NCBI GenBank assembly: GCA_025667525.1
Contig: JANFOE010000052.1
Coordinates: 186,001 to 250,000 of the forward strand
Length of the DNA: 64,000 nt
Origin: Glebionis coronaria
Lineage: Eukaryota; Streptophyta; Magnoliopsida; Asterales; Asteraceae
Direction of reading: 5' to 3'
A program made the position numbers and the translations under genes. Shown one piece after another: positions 45,725 through 57,602 of this stretch (the first letter of the stretch is position 1; every line of letters begins with the position of its first letter). Under the pieces are notes generated by a model. It had not been told where the DNA came from and did no database searches. It saw nothing but the letters and a program-made list of their open reading frames with translations.

Positions 45725-45830
45725 CATTGTCATAAGTGTAGGGGAAGTTTTTATACTTCCATGCTCTTAAACATTGAGGACAATGTTTAGCTTAAGTGTA
45801 GGGGGGTCTTCTATCGAAGTGACCTTACCT
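45725..45830 (+). other. conserved noncoding block: PPT-like motifs and hairpins
   Basis: Order: AAGTGTAGGGGA (45734), hairpin AAACATTGAGGACAATGTTT (45769-45788), AAGTGTAGGGG (45794), then ACTTCTATCGAAGT-like 5-bp stem. The same order occurs on the minus strand at 55500-55575 and 59250-59325. Confidence 0.8.
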
Positions 45831-46662
45831 AGAACTTGTCATTGTCTTGCATGATAACATGGAAAAATTGAATTTTCAACATTTTTCAAATTTTTGATCT
45901 ACTTTGGCCAACAAAAATATGCATTCATAATTTTTGCATCAATCATTTTTCATTTTGCATATTACATTTGCATTGTATATATTTCTTCTTTATTTTTCAT
46001 CAAAATATATAAAAAGAGAAAAAAAATATAATAAAACATGGTTTTAACAAGTTTAGATTTCTTTGACATATTAGGCCCACCATGGATATTTTGACTCAAC
46101 CCGAGTTTGCTTATCTTAGCATTCTCTAGCTAGTATCCTTAACCATGTAGTCCTTCATTGGTCTATTAGGCTAAGCATCCACCAATTTCATTATTTGAAA
46201 TTTTAAATTTGTGGAGAATGGGAAATGATAGAGTTGAAGCAAGTGTAAAAGGGCTAGATAAACTTCATGATAATTACTTGTGGCTAAACCCTTCTCTTCT
46301 TTATCTCTACTTTCTTCACATGTATATAATTGTTAATAAATAATCAAGTACGATTTTAATTGGTTTGTAATCTCTTATGCATTTTTGGCTAAGCATTTAT
46401 GGTTGATATGAGTACGTCTTAAGAATCTAAGTTAGCACGTTTTATGTGTACTAGACTTATGTCATGCTCCATATTTAGCGGGTGTTTTTCCTTTTCTTCT
46501 TTTCAAATTTCTTTGTGAGGAATAAAGGAAAATAAGAGCGGCTTATGAAAAAAAAAATGAGTGGCTAGAAAAAAAAAAGAAAAGAAAAAGAAAGAAAAAG
46601 AAAAAAATAATGCAAGACTCCCAAAAGGGCAGTGTGGTGTTAATTATAGTGACTATTGAGTT

Positions 46663-46736
46663 CCAATATTACCTTGACGGGTTGCGGGGATTCAATAGAT
46701 TGCTCCAATCCAATATTACCTTGACGGGTTGCGGGG
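46663..46736 (+). repeat. 27-bp perfect direct repeat
   Basis: 46663-46689 and 46710-46736 are identical (CCAATATTACCTTGACGGGT and seven more bases). It lies just downstream of an A-rich tract. Confidence 0.9.
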
Positions 46737-47400
46737 TTGAAGATCCAAAGTCTCAAAAAGATGGCGGATGTAAATTATTGTGTGAGTTTTATTTTTCTTT
46801 CCTTAGCGAGTGTGTAGCTACTTATGAAAGCATGACATGAGGATTTTACACATAAGGCGAATGACTTATTACTCTTGAAACGGACTTGTATTAATTGTGA
46901 GCGGTTTTTCAAGTAATGGATGAGAGGATTACTTAGGATTAAAACCGTGCTTCCTTATTTTTGGATTTTACACTTCTTATACTTCACACTTGAATAATGA
47001 CAAATTTGCCCAAAAGCAATTTGCTCAAATAATAACCGGTTCCACATTTAATTGTCATGAATAAATTGATGCACTTTTTACTTGTGAATACAATGATCCC
47101 ATTTTTAAGCTTGGTATGGGGAAAGTGAAACTTGAGGGTGATAAATGTCCATGGTACCCAAGCCCTAATCTAAGCCATTGAATTCTTTATGAGTTATTTC
47201 CATCAAAACCATTTCAAGAAAAATCAAAAAGATATAGATAGAATTGTATTTTGTTCATTGCATTATTAAAAGTCAAAATCATGCATCATTTAGTTTAGAG
47301 TAGTGTAGATGAATCTCATATGGCCAAGGAGGATTGATTATGAGAGAAATGTAAATTTGAGCTTTAAAATATGATATTGCATGAGGACATGACAATGTTC

Positions 47401-47415
47401 AAGTGTAGGGGAATT
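47401..47415 (+). other. polypurine tract of the Athila-like element
   Basis: AAGTGTAGGGGAATT directly before the 3' LTR at 47416. It is the fourth copy of the motif in the 3' region. Confidence 0.75.
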
Positions 47416-50400
47416 TGATATGAGCTTAAACTCATATCCTTTTATTAAAAAATAACCCTAAAACATGAAGCAAAATACCAATTTATTTGGCAAAAAATAG
47501 TGTTATGTGGTATGTTTGTGTTTGTGTACACTTGTGTAGGTAAAAAGATACATTTCCAAGCAAACAAGGAAAAATCAAGCTCAAATGGGTGAAAAAGACA
47601 AAGAAGGATCAAAAGTGACAAGACTTTGAAGTACAAGGACCTATCTTGACAAGTTATCAAAGTTGAAGGACTAAAAGTGCAAATATTGTAAAAAGTCAAG
47701 ATTCAAGTCAAACTTGGTCAACCCTCAAGTCAACTCTGTCAAAGGATTATTTTGTTCAAGAATGAAAGTTGAAGGACCAAATATGTCAAAAGAATGAAGA
47801 TTCTAGCTTTAAACAACAATCTGCCAAGTACAAGGACTTGTTCTGCCAACTTTTGAAAGATATTCAAGTTTGATCCATGTGACAAGTAATTCAGCCAATG
47901 AGAAGAAAGGAAAGAGAGCACACGGATTGAATATTAAATACCCACTCAGCGCTTTGCATTTATTACCCAATCCCAACAGTTCAATCCGTGTGAAGCTTTT
48001 TCAGCCAATTAAACACTGACACGTGGCATCTTCTTCAAGGAAAAAAATTTCCAGGATCGCGTTTTAGCTACAAGCAATTTCATGGAAAGTTTTCAACATC
48101 AAACTTGATCGTTTTGAAGAGATAAACACAATGGTGCAAATCAATTACCATGAAATCAATCAATGAAGAAAAGCCCAATTCCTTGTTCATACCTTCAAAA
48201 GCAATGTGCAGAATTTTACACGTGGCAAGCTGGGATTGGTTCTGAGACGTCACCAACCCCAACAAACTCTTCCTTCATGTCTATAAATAGCTAGATTAGA
48301 CCTCATTTGTACTTGTAGCTTAAATTTGTAAAAACACATAGTTCTCCATTTCCTTTCCTTTTTCCTTCAATTCTACCCTAGCTACTCAAGAGTCTGACAA
48401 ACTCTTGAGTTAGTTAGTTAGTTACTAGCTTCTAACAACCTTGTAACCGTTTTTCCATTAATAAATTTTGAATTCAAGCTTTCCCGCCAAAATTGTTCTT
48501 ACCATTCCTGTTCATTCCTTGCTGATATTGGATACTTTTGTTGCTGTTAAGTGTTTGTTATGATCATTCATTGATCATAACTGACATTGAAGGAGTTTGA
48601 TAGCTGTTTGATCAGAATTCAGTCATTTCCATAGTTTTTGAAGATTTTCAAGCAGAATGATGATTCTAGTTGATTTGTTAGCAGAATTTGTTGATTGATA
48701 GTTTCCTAGTGATAAGGTGGTGGTTATCACTAGGCTAAGAGAGCTCAGCGCTCCTCTTCTTCTCAAAGGATAACTCCAATAGGTTTTAAAGTTCTTGTTT
48801 TTGTTCCACTCAACAAGTCTAATGCATGCTATTTTTCTTAGAGTAAACTTGATGGCTGAATGATAAAAGTTGTTTGAAGTTGCTTATTGATTGATCTTTG
48901 TGAGTTTGTAGCTTATTTCTGTTACTTGTTCTTTGGATTTGATTAAGATTCTAGTTAACTGCATTAATTCAGTAAATTTTGGTCTTGCATCTTGTTTGTA
49001 GTTTTAGTGGAGTTAAGTACTTGCTTTATACTTTTAAACATTTCATTCTGATCATTGAATCTAGCTAGCTATAGATTTTCACTCAGTTTCATTTCAAAAT
49101 CAAAAAGTCTTCATAAATTTTCATTAAACTCAGATAAAGGAGTGTTTGGGAATAGCTTAACAAAAGTTTTCAAGTATTAAGATTTGGATTTTTAGAGTTC
49201 ATTTGTAGTCATTTGGTGGTAATAAGTTGTTTTAAGTCATTTACAAGTCAATAACACAGTCAAAAAGGCAAATGGCACATAAAAAGTTTGGGTCAGTCCT
49301 ATGCATTTTGGTCATCTAGAAACTTGTCATTTTAATTTGATCAGTTCTCACTTAATCTTGGATGAAATTGTACCAAATTTGTTTCATTTTGTAGCTTACA
49401 TCATATAGTTTCAGATTCTAGGAGGATTTTCTACAGTATTCCATAATCAGATAGCAATAAGCAAAAATCAGATAAGCCAACTTAACTCAAGTTTCTGTAA
49501 CTTGTAAACTGAAAATCTGTATCTCCTTTTCCTATTCATAAACTTGGCAATTTTTCTTCACAAATCCCATTAAGTAGTTGAGTTACATGATTTTTGAGAT
49601 TTTTAGCTTTTTGAAAAAAAGCTGGTCAACGCTTGGTCAACATAAGCCCAATTTTAGCTTAATTCAGATTCTGAGCTTATTTCTGAATGAAAAAGTTTCT
49701 AGTTTGATTTCCCATTCCTAAAATAAGTTGCTTATTCAGTTTCAATCAAAAAATCAAGTTGTGACTGATTGGATTTTGCTATAGCTTATTTTGTGCTTAT
49801 TGATAAGCACTCTTTTGCTTATTTCTCAATTTTAGCCAATTTCCTTTGACTAGTGTAGCTTAATTTGGATTTGAAACATTTTGCAATTTGTCTCATCAAA
49901 TTTGGTTGAGTATTAAGCTCAAACGAGCTTATTTTCTTGTTTGTCCCGTTTTTGCTTAAAAAGTTTTCATAATTGCTCTTTGGTCCTTTTAGTTCTAAAC
50001 AGTGTGTATAACTGGCTAATCTTCCATGTTTTTAGGGTTTGCACTTTGTTAGTCCCTATAGTATTAAAAGTTGTTAAATTCAGTTAGCATTTTGTTAGTT
50101 TGTTACACTTTTGGTTAGTTTGTTATAAGATTTGCATTTTTGATCCTTGTAGTTAACAGTTTTATACTTTTAGTCCCTAGAATTGTTAGAACTTACATTT
50201 CAAGCATTTATTTTTCATAGAATTTACAATTTCAGTCCCTTTAGTTTCATATTTTACATTTTGAGATTTACTTGAATAAAAACGTGGTATTTGCAATTTG
50301 TTTTACATATAAGTAGGTAATATTTTTCCGTTTTGCAAGATTTTGATTGAATTAGCAAATAGAATATCCAAGCAAGTTTAACAACCAAGAACAATTAAAA

Positions 50401-50469
50401 ACCCGATATTGATTGGACTTTCCATTAGCAAGAACTGAGAAAAAGCGAATTGCATTATACACAATTTCA
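47416..50469 (+). repeat. 3' LTR of the Athila-like element (3054 bp)
   Basis: Nearly identical to 35889-38943, with the same ends and TATA box; followed by CTTTG. Confidence 0.95.
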
Positions 50470-50474
50470 CTTTG

Positions 50475-52143
50475 ACATTTTATTCTGATTTGGTAGCATT
50501 TGACCTCCGATCGGTGAAGACTGTTGGACGATAATAAATATCGTACTTGTGACAGGTAGCTCTAATTAAAGATCTCCTTGACAAGATTTCGTGGGAAAAC
50601 CCGTTTTCTTTATTCGACCGTCCAAAGCTGACTGCGAACATAAAGAGTGAATCATTTGGATAATAAATATCCTTATGATTGAGGCCGTCAATTCATGAAC
50701 CTAGAACAAGTGAATTTAAATAAGATTTTCACCATTGTTGCTTTCCAGTTGTCACTAGCTTGATTCTAATAGAATCTTGCTTGTAACCTACCGCAATGCT
50801 GTTTGATGTTGACACTGGAAGGATTTCCACTCTTCACTGTGAACACTAATGAGTGCCAATCTGAGTGTTCTGGCAATATCACTTGGATTTTGCATTGAGG
50901 CCCTGGAACAAGTTTAATCTCAATTAAGAGTTAAACCATCGTTTCTTCCCAGTTATCATAAGATTAGTTCTAAAAGAACCGCACGTGTCACCTACCATGA
51001 GCTTGTTTGATGTTAGCTCAAGCAGTATTTCCATCTTCATTGTAATACTTTCGTATCACTCAAATGTTCTGGTAATATTACAAGAATATTGCGTAGGACT
51101 CATAAAAAATTCTTTCTTGTTTTAAAATTGTGTCCTAATGAGACTTTTGACGATCTCGTGGCTCTAGACTCAATGGTGCATTTTGTTTTGGTGAGCGGAG
51201 GCTGGAGAGGATTGCCACCTTTTCAATATCAATTTATTCGGAGTGATAAAACCAATAAATAACGTGTTGAACTCCGTGACATTAAAACAAATATCTTTTG
51301 AGAGATATTTGAGTTGGCTAGGAGGGCTTGTGCATCGCTTCACTGGGTCCATGATACTTTCGTCTTCAAGATGAGTTGACCCGGTTTCTGCCTAAGTTGT
51401 AAGGAGGGCTTCTTTCTTTACACCCTTTATCTTTACATTTCTTTTTCATTCTTCAACCCCTTCAATGCTTACCAATACATCATCACTAGCACCTTGTTGT
51501 GATTGTTCCAGTGCTAGCATCAACACATGGTCGGCATTCAACTACGTTCATAATCCATTCCCCATCTTTCCTAAGGACTTCTATTTTCTAACTATGAAAA
51601 TGTCATTCGTAAGATTTCTCCGGTTCTGGAAGAATCATTGGACTAGTACCTAATCCTACCACCCTTTTGTCACCACAACCGTCACGAGTTAAGTGAGTTT
51701 TGGGTAAGTATTCGTCTTCATGAAAATTCCTTAAAAATCCCTGAGGTACTTGTGATATAAATATCAAGAGTTTTTGTACCTTCAGCGTTTTTTGACAACA
51801 AAATGCTCCCCCTTAACATATGCATAACACATATCAAGTTGGATTTTCTATTAGGTCTTTTTCATTTTTAGCCACGTATATTTATAAGTCTCCTTAATCC
51901 CATTTTCTCCCCTTATCCAAAATGTTAACCATCAATATTTTGGATATTAATGGATTAACCGGTCTTTGGGTAATAAAATGAAATCGATTGTTGGCTATAG
52001 AACATATTAATGCCCCCCCTCAACTTAATGAGGTCAGTTGTAGTGCTTGAGTACGATATATTTTGAAAGATTTAGAATCTCGTTAGAAATTCTTGAAAAA
52101 TATCATACTTTCACACTACAACAAGCCACAAAAGCCTAACGCA
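50475..52143 (-). mobile_element. E2 part 2: 3' noncoding region of an E1-family element
   Basis: On the minus strand it aligns with E1 about 25440-27075 in the same order: a CTCATTAAnTTGAGGGGG purine/hairpin block (near 52020), GGGGAGAAAATGnGATT (near 51900), and the two-unit repeat with GATCTTGCC/ACTGGAAAGCAA-like blocks (50690-51110). It covers only noncoding parts of E1. It meets LTR A near 52143. The two E2 parts join at the duplicated CTTTG into a continuous E1-like sequence. Confidence 0.85.
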
Positions 52144-53838
52144 CAGATAATACAAGAATTTTACACCAAGTATAAAAAGTTTATCGTCCGATCTCTCCGA
52201 ATTGATTTCCAGTCTAAAGTGCGACTCAATTGTCTTTTGGTGAACAAGAGAATGTTTTGGTTTGGTTTTTTAATTTAAACTAAAAGCAAGTATGAAAATG
52301 TCGTTGAGCAAAATTAATGCGTTTAAATATTAAACTAAAAGCTATTTAGAAAAACTCTATGTAAAATTTTAAAACTTAAAAACATGTTCTATCGGAATGT
52401 TGCAAATCATTTCTATCAGAATGCACAAAAGTCATAACCATCGGAATAAATATCAAAACAAGCCATCGGAATATTCAAAGATAAAGCTGTCGGAATGTTA
52501 ATCTGAATACCCATCGGAATGTCAAATACAATTATGTCGGAATATGGTCCGTCGCAATGATCACAATCGGAATGTTCTAGATCGCAATGTCAGATCGGAA
52601 TAATCCAAATACCTTTGTCACAATGTCCAGATCGGAAAGTTGTAAACTAAAATTGGGCAGAGTTTCGTTTCAAAGTAACCTTAGTCCCGTCGGAATATGC
52701 GATCGCAATTAGCGATCGCAATCCAGATCGGAATAAGGGGAAGTACAAGTTATCGCAAATTAGAACCCTTGATTGGTTATTGCGATAAAAACCAAGGCCC
52801 AATCAGAATGTGCAATAACCAATATTGCGATGAACACAAGCAGTAGTAATCCGAAATTGGTGGTAAGCTTAAAACTCAATAAGAACGGATAATAAGCTAT
52901 CTTAACCAAATCTTAAATAACTCAATAAGCTTAAATTTGATAACTTTCAAAAAAATGAAATCATAAACTTTTATAAAAGGAATTTTAGAAAGACTAAACC
53001 TTATGAGAATCCGAAAACCAATAAGCAAAACTTGAAATAAGGCCATAAGCATAAAGATCTTATAGCTTATACGTGAGTGAGCTTATGTAGGAACAAAGGA
53101 AATGAACTTTCTAACCATACAACCTCAAATTCAATCACGGATCATGAAGGATTCAGATCAAAAATAAGGTTTCGGATTAAGAAATAAGCAAAATTCAAGA
53201 AATGTAGAAGGAGATTTAAAGAACACAAAGCTTAAACTTTTACTTTTGATTAAAGAAACTCAAATACAAAGATTAATGAAAGCTTAAAATAAAGGAAAGA
53301 TGAAAAAACTTAGTGAGAGAAAGTTTAGAACTTTCTCTCTCTAAAAACTAGAAAGGAAAAATTAAAAGTGCAACTAGCTAACCACCCTCCTAATGTGATT
53401 AGGAGGGTATTTATAAGGAAAATGGGAAGTGCATGTGTGGTGTGCTTCCTTCTTTCTTTACTTCTCGACTCGATTTAATTCTTTGTCTTTTCACGACGTC
53501 GTCTCGGGATTTGAACTTGTCTTAATAATTTTCTTCTTTAATTTAGACTTGAGTTCTTCGAATTCATTAAACTTCCGTCTTTAAACTTTTTCTTCGATAA
53601 ATCTTCAGAATAGGTCTTGGACATCCGTTCTTTAAGCACTCTTGATCTTTTGACTTCGTCTTTTCTCGTTTTCTTCGATAAAAGCCCGTGAAAGCCCGTG
53701 TTTTCTCTTTTTTCATCTTTTGGTCCTAAAACACAATAAAAACACAAACCACGCATAATTACGACTTTTACGACATAAAATACACGTTTTGGTCTTGTTA
53801 ATATTGGAAATAAGTGGTAAAAGGATAAGTGTTTTCAC
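52144..53838 (-). repeat. LTR A of a minus-strand Athila-like element (about 1.7 kb)
   Basis: It aligns along its length with LTR B (55942-57602). Minus-strand TATAAATA at 53408-53415. Its 5' tip is an 8-bp inverted repeat ACACTTAT/ATAAGTGT (53825-53844), next to PPT-like AAGTGTAGGGGA. Its other end meets E2 near 52143; exact ends are uncertain by several bases. Confidence 0.75.
52391..52832 (-). repeat. ATCGGAATG motif array in LTR A
   Basis: About 17 copies of TCGGAATG or TCGCAATG variants, irregularly 12 to 35 bp apart, with two GCGATCGC palindromes near 52698-52720. LTR B has a matching but rearranged array at 56251-56602. Confidence 0.85.
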
Positions 53839-55894
53839 ACTTATTAAATCCCCTACACTTGACCATTGCAATGCCCTCATGCAATGCATTAATTTTAAAG
53901 CACGGTTTATATTTTTCATCATAAATAACCTACCTTGGCCTTTATTAAATACTAAACATTTAAGGAAAATAAGAAGATAGGAAACAAGTAAAGAAATTAA
54001 AGACTTACATTGGTTTTAGGCTGCCATGAACGTTTATCATCCTCAAGTTTCACGTTCCCCATACCAAGCTTAAAAACGAGATCATTGTTATTATAAGTTA
54101 GTATACTAACACGAATTCATGTGGGCCAATTATTCACTTAGATTCCCTTATTCCTAGGTGTATCTCTTATATTTTATTTTTGTCTTGAATGATCACGAGG
54201 ATGCATTGTTTGACTTATTTCGATAGTTATTTAGGCCGAAAATAAAGTGGACGATTTAATCAATAGTTAGCTAAAGGACAAAATCTTTTAAAACTGCTTC
54301 TCGGGACCTCTTAAAGTTCATATCTTGGCATAACTCGCTTCACGATTTGAGACCTTTCTCGGACCGATATTTGGCAACGACTTCATACTTCAAATCTTGA
54401 GAGACGTTCTTGAAATTATAGTCTTCTCTTCATAATAGGAATTTCTCCACTTGAACTTTTTGAGAGATTCTTCATATTTGGACCACGACTTCTTCATTTT
54501 TATCCAATCTTTATTTTGGACTTTGATATACAAGGATCCGCCTCCTTTTAGGACTTGTATCTATTTATCCTCATACCTTGTTAGGGCCTTTTTGGATAGA
54601 TTTCTCCATGATCTTTCTGGAAGTTTTTGCTTTTCGTCGTGTGTCTTGATCCTTCATATTGATTTTCGATAAATGATTCTTCACATCACTTTTGGATCTT
54701 TAGCAACAAAATGTAGCCCTCATGCATTGTTAGGGCCTTTTCGGACTCGCCAATCTTCGCATCCCGCTTCAATAAGTTATACCTTGGCTATGAACTCTAA
54801 TTAATACCGAGCAACTTTTAAACGATCTTGGACTAGAAGCTAAGTAACTTTTTAAATCGTTCAACCTTATTTATTGCAGATAAATTTATTAGCAAGTGAT
54901 GGGAGAAAAAGCTTATAATCAACTCACATAAATTCACGAAAGAATACCAAACTTATAATTGACTCTATCATCTCTCGTTCTCCATAATTTAAAATCTCAA
55001 GGAATGAGACTCGTGGATGCTTAGCCAATTAAATCAAAGTTTTGTGTTTTCGAGTCATCTATAGGATCTTGCATCTTCTTAGACTCTTTCAAGTTTAGAA
55101 TTTGCGTTTTAAAGTTCCCTTGATAAACGACTCTCTAGGATCAATTATAGGAACTTGCGAAAAGTTCTTGTTCTTAACCCGTGAGAGTTAAGACTTTCGC
55201 GTTTTAAAGTTCCCTATATAAAAGCCTAGCAAAACTTGACTTAAACACGTTAAGGATACTAGCTAGAGGAAACTTAGATAAGTAAACTCGGGTTGAGTCA
55301 AAATATTCATGACTTTGAAAAATTTAAAACCACTTTATTGAAAATTTATTCTAGCAAAGAAAGAAAATAACTATAACAAAGGAAAATACAACTATACAAC
55401 TAGGCCAAAATAGATTAAAAATTTTGAAAAATGTCGAAAAATCAAATTTTCCGGTTAAAAATGAGGACAAATTCATGGAAAAGACCACTTACTTCGATAG
55501 AAGTCCCCCTACACTTGATATAAACATTGTCCTCAATGTTTAAGCATGTGGGAGTAAACTCCCCTACACTTAGGACATTGTGCACTTTGTTTAAATTATG
55601 CTAAGGGAAAGACAACTATAGTGATTTCAATGTGAACATATAAGATATGAAAAATTGAATCACGACAGTTTAGGATAGAACCAGGAAGATGGGAACACAG
55701 GATCACGGTTCGTCGAAAGTCATCAAGGTGCACTTTGAAGCTTGAATCCCTGCACAGAATAAGAAACAAGACAACAAACACATACGGGGCTCCCCCTACA
55801 CTTATTATGAAAGCAGTAAAGGATAGGTCACGGGTTGCCTCCCGGGAAGCGCTTGTTTTTGTTCACCGAGTCACGAGCCTGACTCGACCCAAAA
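53839..55894 (-). other. 3' noncoding region A
   Basis: Homologous to 57603-59645 along its length. It holds AAGTGTAGGGG motifs near 53848, 55503, 55560 and 55793 and a perfect AAACATTG/CAATGTTT hairpin at 55522-55541. No ORF of interest. Confidence 0.8.
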
Positions 55895-55941
55895 CTAGTT
55901 CATGGGAAACGTGGTGAAGGATGGAATCATCTCATGAGAGA
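55895..55941 (-). pseudogene. pol: last 14 codons of pol from element A
   Basis: On the minus strand SHEMIPSFTTFPMN then TAG, matching the integrase end of copy B (SQEMIPSLTTFPMN). Upstream homology stops exactly where LTR B begins (55942), which suggests B inserted in A's pol just before its stop. Confidence 0.8.
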
Positions 55942-57602
55942 TGTCTAATACTTGGCTTTTAGGCCTCGTATAAAATATAGTTGTCCCAAGTCTTTTCGAA
56001 TTGAAAACCGGTCTTAAGTGCGACTCAATTGTCTTTTGGTGAATCAAGAGAATGGTTTGGTTTGTTTGTCTAATTTAAACTAATAGCAAGTAATTAAAGT
56101 GTCATTGAGTAAAGTAGAAGTTTAAAGATTGAAACTAAAATGAGTTAAAAGTAACGCTTAAAAACTTAGAGGCAAAATTGGAAAAGTACTAGAACACTAA
56201 CAAAAATAACACTTAGAAATTTTATAAAAACAATCACTAAACAGGCCCTAATCGGAATGTTCTCCAAAAAAGGCCCAGATCGAAATGTATTCCGATCTGG
56301 TTGTCGTAATATGGGAAATGATGCTATCGGAATGATGAATAAGACACAATCGGAATGTCACAATAAAGTACCCATCGGAATGTTTCTAGATCGGAATGAT
56401 GCTATTGAAAATTGGGCAGCACTTCGTCTTAACCAAAGACCTTGATCCCGTCGGAATGTGCGATCGCAATGAGCAATCACAACCCAGATCGGAATAAGGG
56501 GGATTAACCAACCGATCGCAAAGTAGAACCCTATTGGGTTATTGCGATCAAGACAATGACACCGTCGGAATGCGTAGAAACCCTAAGATTGCGATGGTAG
56601 CTAGACTTAATCCGAAATTGGTGGGAACTTAAAACTCAATAAGCAAATGTAATAAGCTATTCTACCCGAATCTAAAACAATTCAAAAAGCTTAGACTCGC
56701 GACTTTTCAAAATGGAAATCAAACACTTTATGTAAGAAACTTTTGTAATGACTAAAACCTTTATGATATTCGAAAATCAATAAGCTAAGACTCTAAATAA
56801 GCCAATAAGCATTATGAGCTTATGGCTTAGACGAAGGAGCTTGTATAAAACAAGAAAACTTACTCATTAATCATGAATCACCTCCACAATCAATACGAAT
56901 CAAGAACTATTCGGATTAACCATAAACTTTTGGATTAATAATAAGCGAAATAAAGAAATGAAGAATGAGATTAAAGAGCATAAAAACTTAACTTGATATT
57001 GATTAATGGAATCCAAATACAAAGATTAAAGAGAGCTTGAAAGAAAGGAAAAGATGAAAAGTTTTGTGAGAGAAAGTTTAAGACTTTCTCTCTCTAAAAA
57101 CTAGAAAGAAAACTTAAAAGTAAAAACTAGCTAATTCCTAACACCCTTCCTAATGACTATTAGGAGGGTATTTATAGGGAAGGTGGAAGGAGTGCATGTG
57201 TTGCATCTTCTTTCTTGCTTTCTTCACGTTTTCTCGACTCGACTTTAATTCTTCGTCTTTGTCGTCTCGGATTTGAACTTGTCTTTTAATTTTCTTCTTC
57301 TATTAGACTTAAGTTCTTCGACTTCATTAAAACTTCCGCCTTTAGACTTTTTTTTTCGATAAATCTTCAGAATAGGCCTTGGACTTCCGTTCTTTTTGCA
57401 CTCTTGATCTTTTGACTTCGTCTTTTCCCGTTTTCTTCGATAAAAGCCCATGAAAACCCGTGTTTTCTTCCTTTTTCATATTTTGGACCTAAAACACAAT
57501 AAAAACACAAACCACGCATAATTCCGACTTATACGACATAAATCACACGTTTTGGTCTTGTTATTATTGGAAATAAGTGGTAAAAGGATAAGTGTTTTCA
57601 CA
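55942..57602 (-). repeat. LTR B, 3' LTR of minus-strand Athila-like copy B (about 1.66 kb)
   Basis: Begins TGTCTAATAC on the plus strand at the junction with A's pol tail and ends near the inverted repeat ATAAGTGT/ACACTTAT at 57589-57608. Minus-strand TATAAATA at 57169-57176. A polypurine-like AAGTGTAGGGGA (57623 to 57612) adjoins its 5' tip. Its 5' partner LTR is right of the window. Confidence 0.8.
56251..56602 (-). repeat. ATCGGAATG motif array in LTR B
   Basis: A dozen or more TCGGAATG-type words with variable spacing, including an inverted pair near 56278-56302. Homologous in position to the LTR A array. Confidence 0.85.

Larger units (their letters stand above)
45426..47402 (+). other. 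3' noncoding region of the Athila-like element
   Basis: About 2 kb between pol and the PPT. No env-like ORF with signal or membrane segments is visible, unlike classical Athila. AAGTGTAGGGG motifs lie at 45527, 45734, 45794 and 47401, an 8-bp-stem hairpin AAACATTG/CAATGTTT at 45769-45788, an A-rich tract near 46555-46605 and a 27-bp direct repeat at 46663 and 46710. Confidence 0.75.
35884..50474 (+). mobile_element. complete young Athila-like Ty3/gypsy element, 14.58 kb, TSD CTTTG
   Basis: LTRs 35889-38943 (3055 bp) and 47416-50469 (3054 bp) with TG/CA ends. CTTTG at 35884-35888 and 50470-50474. PBS TGGCGCCGCTGCCGG, as in tRNA-Asp-primed Athila elements. Gag-pol is plus strand, followed by 2 kb of noncoding DNA and a polypurine tract. 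By eye the LTRs show about 18 substitutions and one indel, about 0.6%. The flanks join into a continuous E2 sequence when the element is removed. Two stops and two one-base losses disable the polyprotein. Confidence 0.95.

Noticed and set aside
46610..46840. Possible env-like ORF after pol in the Athila-like element
   Set aside because: Only 76 codons, spans a 27-bp direct repeat, no signal peptide or membrane anchor, and no equivalent in copies A or B.
53538..54672. Short ORFs recurring at 57245-58426
   Set aside because: They fall in duplicated LTR/3' noncoding DNA and are not kept in frame between the two copies.
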